Positions 23,901 through 34,880 of a stretch of 64,000 bases of DNA are shown in pieces (within the stretch, counting starts at the first letter, position 1; every line of letters begins with the position of its first letter). The translations under genes were made by a program, and so were the position numbers. Source of the stretch: Pampus argenteus (Eukaryota; Chordata; Actinopteri; Scombriformes; Stromateidae); the NCBI GenBank assembly GCA_036937835.1, contig CM072879.1:4338001-4402000 (forward strand). Direction: 5' to 3'. A model generated the notes under the pieces. It was not told the DNA's origin. It was given only the letters and a program-made list of their open reading frames with translations, and searched no databases.

Positions 23901-25567
23901 TTGAGATGCGTGGCGCGGTGCGTCGGTATGAATAGCAATACCACAAATCAGTATTAAAAACGCCCGTCTTTACTGCAGGACAGGCTCATGCAAGCTGCTT
24001 CGGACAATGCCGCTCCGCTTCAAGAATGTGGCGTTTGTGGCGCTGTGTCCACGAGCAGCAAAGTTCGGACTCGGAAGTAGGTCATCCATATCCTCAGGGC
24101 TCTATGAGGAGAGGACGATGGGTAGAGTCATTTCCGGCCAGATTTCTTCCTCCCCCTTCTAGACGAGAGGGGGATGAGGAAGACGCTTGGCTTCCTGTGA
24201 GGTTTTAGACATTTGCCAAACAAAAGCAAGTTCTGGGGAGTGTTTTCACCCTTTGATTTGTTCTATTCACTTTCTTTGCACATGTGTAAATACTGTATAG
24301 GATCAACAGGGGATAAACAAGGTGTGTGTACATTTGAGCGGATGTGCTCTGTTTTCAAGAGCCCTGCTTGTTTGACATGTAAATTGCTGTGACGGATTCG
24401 ACTTTCTTCAGCTCTTAATTCAGCTTCAGTTTTCCTTCAATCATTGAAAAGATGTGATATATATTTACAGGTTAATACTGTCGGTGTGCTAGTGGTAACT
24501 GTATGTTTTTCATTGGCCTATTGTTTGTGATTTTGTGTAAGCAAAGCTGGTATACAGCGTGGGTCAACTCAATCGTCTTTTCTGTCCGGTACTCGGATTC
24601 TGTGACATCAATCAAACCTCACGGCTTCACACGGCCCTCACCCAGGACTGATACAACATGTAATGGTTTTACTTGACTATCTCCTGGAACTCAGACATGT
24701 CACTCACTGAGCAGATCGCACAGATTGTTACAGGAATGTTTAATGTAAGAATTGACTGAGTTGCAGGCAGTTTTCTTATTGACCTGGAACATGGGGGGGA
24801 GGAAACAATGAGAAAAGTCTCCATTCCTGTCTATAGCTATGAGTGTTACACACTCATCCAAAGGAGATTTAGTATGTAGTATGTTCCCACTGGAAAAGTG
24901 ACAAAATAATAATAATCCATACTCAAAAGTCTCACAAGTATTAAAAAAATGCTTGACTTTTGCTGTTGATGGACACTATTCTACCACAATGGCAGTTAAT
25001 ACACAAGAAATCGACATGAAACGATGCAGTACGTGTGCCATGAAAAGGTGTAAACTATCAGCTAATAGACCAATGAGAAGAATACCTGCCATCCATGAAG
25101 TGAGAATGTATTTTAAACAGCCGCTCAGTGACTGACGTGTCGGTTGTGGGAGACGGTGATATGAAGTATGACGGTCCTGAGTCTGGGCCACATTTTACAC
25201 AAAAACGTCAGGTGAAGATTACACTTTATTGTTATAAAATTTGGAATCATGTCAAATAATAGATCCAAACTTCTGCTCACACACTTTTTGTATGAACAAT
25301 TTTTGCTCTTATGTCATTGTAAGATATTTTGAAGAGATTAAATGAAGTTTATCAAAAGCGGTGTGAATACCTGTCAATCATTGTTGAAATAATAATCGAA
25401 CTGTTCTAAAGAAACGGGAGCACGCGGATAACTTCACAACCGATCACTTCCACGGGTAATCGGTGTAATTCGATTCACCTGATGGCCTGCACACAAAGAA
25501 GCTGATAGTCGTCAAGTTTCAGGCTTGTGAGTTACTGAGGAACACCTGTAGCTTGAGACACTTTAAC
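20915..25567. other. pdik1l distal 3' UTR and intergenic DNA
   Basis: No convincing exon. It contains the inverted-repeat element at 21909-22337, a 23-base poly-T near 23209-23231, and several chance open frames. The segment 21810-21870 carries the 'tttatttatatagagcctta' and 'acaaagcgcttcac' words common in teleost repeats. Confidence 0.55.
21909..22337. mobile_element. Non-autonomous inverted-repeat element (MITE) with probable TA target site
   Basis: TACTGTATTTCCTCA at 21909-21923 is matched by its exact reverse complement TGAGGAAATACAGTA at 22323-22337. Excluding the outer TA on each side leaves a 13-bp perfect terminal repeat (CTGTATTTCCTCA) flanked by TA, the target-site pattern of Tc1/mariner/pogo-type and some other DNA transposons. 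The 429-bp interior has no transposase. Autonomous relatives were not identified from this window. Confidence 0.65.
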
Positions 25568-27236
25568 ATGTGGAAACAAGGTAACAAAAGGAAAAAAAAA
25601 ATCCCAAGACAATGTTTCTCCTTTTTGTCTTAATGTGGTTTGCAAATAAACTCAAGTTATCTAATGTTTTGCTGTAGCTTGCAGTCAGTCTTCTGATGGG
25701 ATCACCAGCCGTAAAGCAACACTGATAAAGGTGTGTTTACTGTCAGTGGTCACCGTTTATAGGATGGATTAAATCAAAATGAAATGAATGAATTCCTTTT
25801 AAATGTGATCTCACCACAGAGAGGAAGTCTTGAGATCTTACCCTGCACCGTGTCTCAGCTGTTGACAGCTTCTAATGTCGGCAGTGACAGGTTTGCCGTC
25901 GGCGACTGGGAACTTCACCAGGTACGAGTAACAAGACAAATATTTAATGAAGTTGAATATTCCAGCGGATATAATATATTTTAAATGAGTCGGGAAGGAA
26001 ATATATGCGTTTGGCACTGCAGGCGCGCAGATAAAGACTTTGACATTAAACTTTAAAGCCAACATGGACGAGAAGCTCTTTTAAAGTATGCAGGAGAAAA
26101 AAAAAAAAAAATCATGTCATGTGACTGAAAGCTGCACAACAGCTAGGCTACTAAATGGATCCTGAGGTGAGATTGTTTGTCAAGGTCAAGAATGAACTCA
26201 GAAACAGTTTAGGAACTTGAAATATGACGATGACTTGGGACTTATTGGTCTTTACTTGGTCGTGACACTTAAAACTTGCTTGTGACATTGTCCCACCGCT
26301 AAAATCTTATTTTTCTCCCCATTCACAAGCCCAGCAGTTTAATGCCACCTCGTTTACTTGCCTGATTTTAAAGCAATAGTTTGATATTTTGTCACATTTT
26401 TTATTTTAGAATTCTCTTCGTGTCGATGTGTTCGATGTGCTTCTTTCGCTGCAGGTGTCTGTTGTGGGCGTCATCAGAGGACTTGTTCCCTTCGTGACCA
26501 ACGTCCAGTACTCTGTGGACGACATGACTGGTCCGCCTTTAAACGTGAAGCAGTGGCTTAACGCCGAGGCATGTGGCGCTTTAAAGCTGGTTAAACAAAG
26601 GTGCGCTGCAAACTGCACCGATTCTGATCAATACTAATCGTCTTCATCACAGGACTGTGCTCTGATGACATTTGCCTCTCCTGGAACGTATGTGAAGGTT
26701 ATAGGACGTCTACGGTATTTCGAGGTGAGTAATAAGAGTGTGAGTGATCATGTATTATGTACTGTATGACACATTTGTTTGCTTTAGGGTCAAAGGTCAT
26801 TGGTGGCGATGGGTATTCGTTGTATCAATGACCTGAATGAAATCACATCCCACATGATGGAAGTGGTTCAAGCCCACATGCAGCTGCATGTAAAGGTAAA
26901 TTCGAATCCAGTTACATATAATATATTGTAAAAAAGCTTCTATTGAATATATATTTGGCTTTTTTTTTTGTGTGTTGTTAATCCAGATGTTTGACGTGAA
27001 TATGAATACCCGTGGTTGCTCGCTGTGTGGAGAAGCCCTCGCGTGTGGTGGTAGGCATTCTGAAGGCATCTTACCGTGTGGTTTGTCCACCATCCAGGGT
27101 CAGGTTAGCAGGTTTAAAATCATATTATAATAAATTAACTGTACTTGGCAGATGTGTTTTCTTGATGTTTGAGATGTCCACTGCTATAATATTTCAGAGC
27201 AGCGTCTTCAAAAACTGCCCTCTCTGTGGACAGTAA
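25568..27236 (+). CDS. RPA2-like protein: RPA32 OB-fold with short CxxC tail instead of winged helix
   Basis: RPA2 is the 32-kDa subunit of the single-strand DNA-binding replication protein A. I predict eight exons: 25568-25580, 25678-25730, 25820-25921, 26455-26568, 26653-26724, 26788-26895, 26987-27103, 27198-27236. They total 618 nt, 205 residues, with no stop and consistent phases. The start MWKQ fits the short first exon of RPA2 (MWN). Residues 27-154 carry the family pattern: EILPCTVSQLL, NVQYSVDDMTG, GTYVKVIGRLRYF, SLVAMGIRCINDLNEITSHM, EVVQAHM. After residue 154 the usual linker and winged helix are absent. The tail has C165-S-L-C168, C174, C185 and C200-P-L-C203, then stops. The Ser-rich phosphorylated N-terminus is shortened, but an S7-Q8 remains. 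The exon 4 donor is read as GC (GAG|gcatgt). It is probably a divergent paralogue of rpa2; a decaying copy is the alternative. Confidence 0.75.
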
Positions 27237-27270
27237 TCCGTACTTCCTGACAAACGGTGTCGCATTTCAC

Positions 27271-27276
27271 AATAAA
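27271..27276 (+). terminator. Poly(A) signal of the RPA2-like gene
   Basis: AATAAA lies 35 bases after the predicted TAA, followed by a T-rich run at about 27306-27324. Its closeness argues that the short last exon is the real 3' end and that no winged-helix exon follows. Confidence 0.65.
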
Positions 27277-27299
27277 AGACACCACTTGTGCATATTATG

Positions 27300-29750
27300 T
27301 AATGTCTTTTTTTTTTTTTTTTTTGATAGAGCCACGGGACTAAAAAGTAATTGTTAATCTCCATGTAAGAGTTTAAGAGTGTGTGAGTGTGTTGCCTTAA
27401 TTGTAATCCCTCTGAGTGACTTCAGATATAAATGAGTATATGCTAAATGGCATGGAGCCTCCTATCACTCCACATACTGTATTCATTAGTAGGGAGCACT
27501 AGAGGCTGGATCTATTCCAGACAGTCATGTACACATACATAATGTATAACTGCGCCACAAGGAGAGATGCTTGCAAACTGTCTCTGTTCTTGTACAGGAC
27601 ATCCTCTGCTTTTCTGATTAAGAAAGGCCATGTCTTCTCTACTATTGACGAACATCATTTCAAGTCAACGGAACATTAGCAGGCTACCTGGAGGCTGTTC
27701 TGCCAGTAAACCACTCTCCTGGATTACAGATGACCAAGAGACTCGGTTTACGTTTTCAGGGTGAAATGAATATTTTGTTTTAATTATATTACGTTACAGT
27801 GATTTATTTTTAAAGCTGCTGTACCTAATGTTAAAGGGTTTACAGTGTATCCTTTGTTGTTTTTGTAATGCATCACTACTAATGTATTGCTTATGTTTGT
27901 ATTGCTCTGTATTTCTTGGTACCCTGCTAATGTTATGATTACTATACATAAAGAATGTAAAGTGTATGAGTGTACTGTAAATATGTTGACTGGCACGGAT
28001 CTCACTGGTGTTAAAACTGAACTAATTACAGAGAGAGACATAAACGAGCCTTAGTTTGTTAACAGTAGCCAAATATGTCAGGAATGGCAGTCGGGCTGTG
28101 AAGCTTTCTCCATTAAACGCCCAGCGCAGATGACAGAGGGGTTATAATCACTGGTCAAACACAACACGTTATTGATTATTGACCACAGCGGGTTGCATTA
28201 AAAATTTAATGCTTATTGCTGCTTCTCTCTAATGTCTTCTGGTGCATGTATAGTATAGTAGGAGACCTTTAAAACTGCTGTTTGAGTACTCGGAACTATT
28301 GGCAATAATATATTCATCATTGGCAGTATGGGTGGCCGTTATATCTTGAGCCAGTCTTAAGTATTAATAATGATGGATAATATATGTAATAAGGTGTATT
28401 GCCTGAAGACAATCCGCTCCACACCAGTCTCTTCAACTCGCAGCATTGCATTCATTGCTGTGGCTCTGTGTGTACATGTTTACATGATGTGTAATCTGAA
28501 CAATCACAGTTTGAATCTCTGTTTGTAGACGCAATTTAGTTTCCATCTATTCCAGTTGTGTTGTTGGTGTTCTTCTCTCTCTCTCGGGGAGAAAACAATG
28601 TGCTTATCGGCCTGCCAAGCGGTGCCTGAAACGTCCTTTCCAACAGTAGAGTGATGATGGGGCTGCGTCCAACAGTTTCCTCCCTGGATGATGAATCATA
28701 GTGGGGTTTTTTTTTGCTGACTTTCCGGCTTTTCTTTTTGTGCTGTAACTATTGGGAGAAAAGTTCCACTTGCATACACTAGAGCTTGGTTAGGACGAAG
28801 GTGTCTTAAATAAAGTGAGATTTTGGCTGGTTTACAGTCAGTTTATTTTTATTTTTTTATTTAAATGTTTTTCCTGACGTACGTATAAAACCTTGTGGAA
28901 CTTTCTTAGTGTTGGCTGCCAATATTCATCGCTCAGTTGCAAAACAGCTGCAACGTCTCAGCGCTGCTTCAACAGTCAGACATTTTGCAGTTTTTCCGTC
29001 TTGTTTTTGCGTGACCGTGAGCTGGTAGTTTCATTATACACTTATACTTATACACTTATACACTTATACACTTCAATCCTCTGAAACAACACCAGCGATG
29101 GTGCTTTGCAGCATTACTCTCTGTTCTCAACAGTATTGTATTTTAATTTGTCCTGTACTTCTGTTTATAACCAGAATAGCAGCTGTGATTGTTAATACTT
29201 TGTGTATCAGTGCAGAATAACAAATGAAAGTGTTGTTTTTGTTACCTGGGCAGGGATCCCTCCCCCAGGACGTCACCTTGATGACCAGCTAGTAATTATC
29301 TACTGCTCATCAACATCCGCTGTGACCTCACCGACCTCAGCCATGAACTGAGCACGCCGGCCTCTCCAGGCGGGACGTGTGCTGCGTGTATTTTGAGGCC
29401 ACAAGAAGAAACAAGTCTTTCATCAAATCCAAAATCAAATAGACAAACGGTTGGTTACAGTTTCACAGATTCTGCTCCTCATTTGTTTAATTATTGTTCA
29501 TGCTATAACTATAAATAAAGCTCATTATGATATGGCCTAATATAGCAGTTCAATATATACATGCGTGAGTGCAGTTCCCTTTGAAAACGGTTAGCACATA
29601 TGACTTTATATCCACATCTTAAAATGTGACATTTCTGATAACGTATATTGAAGTGTTTCCACAGCAGTCTCTCAAGTCACTAAGTCGATATTTTGTGTTC
29701 ACTCTTGTAAAGAAACAAATGAAAACTAGTGTTTTGGTCCTGGTGTTTCA
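27300..29750. other. Intergenic DNA
   Basis: AT-rich with poly-T runs and a small tandem (TACACTTA-type) repeat at about 29034-29070. I see no supported exon on either strand, and no remnant of an RPA winged-helix exon. Confidence 0.55.
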
Positions 29751-29755
29751 TCGCA

Positions 29756-30178
29756 GGACACGAGACTTTCCTGGGATGAACACACCTGGATCCATACAAG
29801 CTCAGCAGGTTCCTTTAGACTCCACCGTGTCATTTGAGGCATCTACAGGCTTGTACGTTCGTGGGTAAATATCCCAGACCAAATGCAACACCAGCACAAG
29901 AGGAGCTGGAGGCAGGGGAGGGATGAAGGGCTGAAAGGCCTGCTGGGATTGCCTGAAGAGCAGGTGGAACTAGACATGCAAGGATTCAATCCGTGTGTCG
30001 CCACTGTTGTTTCCCAGCAGGGTGTCTGTAACAAAAAAAACAAAAAAAAGAAGTCTGAATTCATAGACGAAGCAATGTTTCCTTTTGAGAAGCTCCTGAA
30101 TGTGAGCAACACCAAAACTCCACATGCATTAGCAAAAGAAATCCAGCGTTTCTTTGGATCTGACAAAGCTGAAGATTG
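29756..30178 (+). pseudogene. Unrecognised open region, candidate exon or decayed gene
   Basis: Two + strand open frames abut. One, after a possible acceptor (tttcatcgcag at 29755), reads TRDFPGMNTPGSIQAQQ and ends with TAA at 29866-29868. The other is open from 29838 to the TGA at 30176-30178 (ATG at 29883) and contains GLKGLLGLPEEQVELDMQ and FIDEAMFPFEKLLNVSN, finishing FFGSDKAED. The composition looks coding (amphipathic, Leu/Glu/Lys-rich), unlike the surrounding AT-rich DNA, and the frame change between them could be a frameshift in a decayed gene or two alternative exon readings. A poly-A-like A/G run (aaaaaaaacaaaaaaaag) interrupts it near 30031-30048. I do not recognise the family. Confidence 0.35.
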
Positions 30179-31890
30179 ACAGCTGTAGAGGTATTAATAA
30201 TTCACAGCTTGTGGCTTTTTTTTTTTTTTTTTTTACATAAAATGAAAGTGTTTGCTTGAGGTATACTCAAACCAAACCGCTTCCCTTCATGAATCATAAG
30301 TCTAAGAAATTACCATGAACATTTTGGTAATTCAAATTAAAAGGTGATTCCAGACTTTTGGAACACACTAAATTCTAAAATTTTTTTCTGATTAATCTAT
30401 AGAATAACTTATGATACAGAAACTGACTGAGTTCTACAACAACAAGCACATCTCCACTTAACCATCGAGCAGATTCAGCCTCCTGGGAGGAAGTGATCCT
30501 GTGTTTTAGTCCATGCAATCAGACTGAACTACCATTTGGTTTTACTTTATTCTTTCAGCCTGACATTGTGTGAAACCGTTGCTTTTGGGGAGCAGGATTC
30601 TTTTATTTTGTTTTGCACTCACCAATCAGTGGTAAGCAAAGGATCTAATGTATCTGACATTTATAAATAGGTCTGAAATGCTGAAGATGCAGGAGACGAT
30701 TCAGAGGTCTGGAGCTTGCTTTTAAAAAAAAAAAAAAAAAAAAAGCGACGATAACAAATGAAATAAATGCTGTATGATTTTTGTGTTCTCAACAACACAC
30801 GCATTAAGAAAATATCAGATACCAAAAGGTAACCGAAGATTAAAAAAAACCTCCGTGCTCGTTTTTAATTTCACGACTTCCTGGAGCCCAAGGTGAAGTC
30901 ACGTGTTCTCGTGTCTTGTTTTGTTCGGCCAACATTTCAAAGATTCCAAAAGAGAATCAATTCACTCCAACGTAAGACGAACAGAAGCAGCACGTTCTCT
31001 CATATTTAAGAACCACAGGCGTCGAATATTTGGCATTTTTGCTTGAAAAAATGACACAGGTAAGCAAAATAGCATCATTGACTGACATCATAACAGATCA
31101 ACCGTCTAATAGTCGCAGCTGTTAATAAATGCAAGGTTGTAATGGTGGAGACTACAAGCTCAAACTTACATGCTATGACGATTGCCAATCACAGATCTAA
31201 AACTTGGCCCTTTTTTTATATGATTTCAAGTCCTTATGTATAGACTGTTAATGTGATATAATCCTCATCCTTCTCCATATAATCCATAAGAAGCTTTTGC
31301 ACACTCCATCTTGCTCTGCTGGGCCAAAGTTTTACTTTTTTTTTTTTTTTTATCAGAGCATGATGAAACCACAAGCGCTTTGGATTTGTCTCAGCATATG
31401 ATTTTCTCGTTAGCTAACGTTAATCAGCGAGTAAATAGCTTGTTGGCACAGGCGGCTGCTAACAAAAGGCCTGCAGCGTAATAACTTACACCATAAAACA
31501 ATCCAATAAATGTAATGAGACTAGATGTGATACAGTCCACCAATAGGCCCAAACATAAAATCTTCATTGTACGTATGTTTCGTTTTTTTCACTGGCTTTT
31601 ACGTTACTGACTTTGTAACCGTTTTTTTGAGCTGAGTAATGGCATTTTAATAATATGTCAGCCTGAAGTTATAGCTCCTTAGATTTTTATTATAGCAATT
31701 TATATTATAGACTAATTATGGCCGGCATCTTTTTTCAGCAGCAGCCATTCAATGTATTTATATTCGGTGATCACTGTATAGTAGTTTTCATAGTTTTCCA
31801 CAAGGATTCAGATTCACAGGAAACGACACCTGTCACATTACAGCTTTATGCCATTGTTTTATTAGAATGATAATCAGTGCAGCTTATATA

Positions 31891-31934
<44 letters not shown>

Positions 31935-33500
31935 TGCACCTACACATAGACCCCAGCCTTCATTTGTTTCATCTGGCTGGTTATTATGCATTCTAATCAT
32001 GGATGCATATGGATTTATTATAAACTACCCTTTCCCTGGACAGTGTAATTGAATGTGTTAACTGTTAGCAATTAACCATGAGATTGTTTAACTGAGCAAA
32101 GAAACTATATACACTACATGCATATCTGATATCCTTTTGGAGTTTGTTTTTATGGATTTTTAAGCTCTGACTATCTTTCTGCAGACATTTTGTCTTAAGA
32201 GTTGTTGAGGTTTCTTTTCTGAATTTGAATTAAAAATCATTTGAATTAAATCCGGTCAGTCGACGGTGTACTCATAAGAATAGAAAGACAGTGTCATGAG
32301 CAAGGAATGGAACAGTAGACAGACCTGTAATAGACTGTGACGAGGCTATGAACTGCGGGTGAGAACTGACTTCAAAGCAGCTCGGTAAAGAAACCGTTAT
32401 CTGTGACAGTAAAATCAATTGGCTTTTTCTTTTTCTCACTTTTTCTATTTTTAAACCGGCGCTATTGTCAGATATTTATGAAACACTTAAGAGTGAGAGG
32501 GCTATAATTGATATGACTGTTATTAGAATTCATCTCTGCTTGATATTTGTATAATAAACTATAATCCATACTTCTCACTTGGCTGTGTGGAATGATGTGG
32601 AGGAGGATTAGCGAGTCCCTGGAGAAATCTCCCACTGAGCTTACTTCACTTTCATGTATTCACTTTTGTCTGCTCGCTGCCAATGGTGCCATCTATGGCA
32701 AAAAAAAAAAAAAAAAAAAAAAATAATGAAAAAAACCCTTGAGAGTGCTAATTAAGTGATCTCTTTTAGCAAACTGATTTTGATAGCATGTCTCTAGCAC
32801 ATGCTAAATGTGTCATTTTTCTTGCCGTGTTGATGAAGCTGTTCTCTGAACATTTTGAGCACCTATCTGTTCTTTCTTTTTGAATCCCATCCTGATTGGT
32901 GACAGGTATTGCTTTTGAAATGGCTCGGCTCTATTGTTTTTATTTATTTATTTATTTATTTAACAGTTTTACTTTTCATACTAAGGCCGTACTGCGCTCC
33001 CTTTTTACAACCATAAATAATTGTCCCTATAGCACATAATGAAGTGTCTCTATGCCTGGCAATATGCTGCCTGCTGCTAAACAAGGCTCCAGATACCCTT
33101 CAGCTGCACAGCATGCAAGCTTTACTGTTATTATTTTTCCACTAGAGGGCAACATATGTACTGTAATCCACAAAACAGCCCTCTATATCTCCTGCACTCC
33201 ACACTCCTCTAGATGCAGCACATCCATTTTTTATTTGACAAAAACGTTTGCAAGACTATAGTCATATACAGCTCACTGTAGATAAAAAAAGCCATATATT
33301 TTAATGAGAAACGGCCCCTACGGCCTCAGACTTCAGAGTACTGTATGAGACAATGATGACACGCACTTTCTTTCTTTGCAAGAGTGATGCAATAAATGAT
33401 CCCAAATTGTTTCCTTTTTTTTTTTTTTATACAGCAGGCTGCATCTGTGTTTTTCTATGCATGAAATAAAATATAAGAGTATATTGCGGCTGTGAATAAA
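30179..33500. other. Intergenic DNA, repeat-rich
   Basis: Contains poly-T/A runs (30217-30234, 30722-30744, 31334-31351, 32700-32723), a (TA)n block at 31893-31932 and otherwise AT-rich unique sequence. No exon supported. Confidence 0.55.
31893..31932. repeat. (TA)n microsatellite
   Basis: About 20 uninterrupted TA units; able to extrude as a cruciform and likely variable in length. Confidence 0.95.
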
Positions 33501-33529
33501 GCATACGTTGCGTAGCTTCCACCTTTAGG

Positions 33530-33690
33530 GGTCTCTCAAGCTCTGTGCAGGCCCTGCTGTCTAGCCAGTACAGATAAATGGCACCTCGTTAATCAAATCT
33601 GCATGAGTGCGCTCAGGTTGCCATGGCAATAATTATCAGAGCTGCCTAATTAACTTTCTCAATTGCTTAATGATATACGACCCTCTGAAC
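33530..33690. promoter_or_regulatory. Candidate conserved non-coding element with RFX X-box
   Basis: This island of high-complexity sequence has TTGCCATGGCAA (33618-33629), a perfect palindrome that matches the RFX-factor X-box consensus (GTTGCCATGGYAAC type). It is followed by homeodomain-like cores TAATTAAC and CAATTGCTTAATG. Conservation cannot be tested here; the call rests on motif density and complexity against the surrounding repeats. Confidence 0.35.
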
Positions 33691-33937
33691 TCCTTCATTT
33701 TTTTTTTTCTTCTCTCTAATCCAGGTTGTTGTGTTTTTATTCCTACATTTTCACTCCCCGGTGTTAACCCGTGACCGCCAAGATAATAGAAATTAAAACC
33801 GCAAGCGGTGTTGTAGTCCCTCGCTACTGCCGCCCGCCGCTCATGCCGCCCGCCGCTAATGCCGCCCGCCGCTGCCCAACGTGCTGCAACGCTTGAAAAA
33901 TAAATGCGACTGTGAGAAATGCAGGAATCTGTAGGAT

Positions 33938-34120
33938 TTCAATAGGTATTCAATGGGCAAAAAAGCCATTGGTTTTCAATGGGTAAAAATGCCATTGGTT
34001 TTCAATGGGTAAAAATGCCATTGGTTTTCAATGGGCAAAATTTACATTGGTTTTCAATGGGGGAAATTCCAATGGTTTTCAATGGGGAAAATTTCGATTG
34101 ATTTTCAATGAGGTAAAATT
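33938..34120 (+). repeat. Tandem array of a 26-bp unit
   Basis: About seven head-to-tail copies of a unit close to ttttcaatgggtaaaaatgc-cattgg. The central copies are nearly identical and the outer ones are diverged. It sits near the left end of the 2.2-kb element and belongs to it. Confidence 0.85.
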
Positions 34121-34127
34121 AAATTGA

Positions 34128-34880
34128 AAATGGCAGACTCCCTGTTGGGAAAAGTAAAGTTGCGCAAGAGACTTTTTTGTTCATCTCCTTAGTCTACACA
34201 TGTGTACCGAGTTTCATGTTTCAACTGCATAAAAACCCTTATGGGGAGGGGGTTTTGAAAATTTCAAGGGGGCGCTGTGGAGCCATTTATTGCCGCACAT
34301 GGCCGTGGGTCAATGGGATGTTAGAAGGTGCGAGCCTTTAGTACGCTAGCAAATTTGGTGATCCTACGTGTTTCCTAAGGGTGGTTTTATGCCGGCAAAC
34401 TGTGAAACGTGTATTTTTGGCCAAAGGATTTGAAAGTCGCCATTTTTCTCGAGCCGTAGCGGCCACGCCCTTTGAGCTACGGATGCGTAGAGCACAACTT
34501 AAGATCAGCTGTGTCTGGAGATGTTGTCAGGCAAATTTGAAGTGGATTGGCTGAAATTCCTCGGACGAGTTCATTTTCAGTAGAGAAACTGAAATTCAAA
34601 ATGGCCGACTTTCGGTTTGGAGTAGACCATTGGTGCCAGAGACTTTTTTGTTCATCTGGTTATGGTACACAAGTGTACAAATTTTCATGTTCCAACTCCA
34701 TAAAAACCCTTATGGGGAGGGGTTTTGAAATGTTCTAGGGGGCGCTGTTGAGCCATTTTTTACATTACAGGGGTGTGGCTCAATGGGATGTTAGAAGGTG
34801 CGCACCTTTGCCACGCTAGCAAATTTGGTGATCCTACGTGTTTCTTAAAGGCGCAAAAAAGGCAAACGTATTTTTTGGCG
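34128..34880 (+). repeat. Two direct repeats of about 470-bp period inside the 2.2-kb element
   Basis: Both copies contain the ordered words agagacttttttgttcatct, ataaaaacccttatggggag, gggggcgctgt and caatgggatgttagaaggtg, then ctagcaaatttggtgatcct. They start near 34128 and 34596. A third, more diverged copy runs from about 35660 to 35850 (gggggcgct twice). This shows growth of the element by internal duplication. Confidence 0.75.

Noticed and set aside
26569..26604. Alternative GT donors for RPA2-like exon 4 (ctg|gttaaa, aaag|gtgcgc)
   Set aside because: Splicing at aaag|gtgcgc puts the next exon in the wrong frame. ctg|gttaaa is a weak donor and adds residues (ACGALKL) that break alignment to RPA2. 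The GC donor gives exact continuity.
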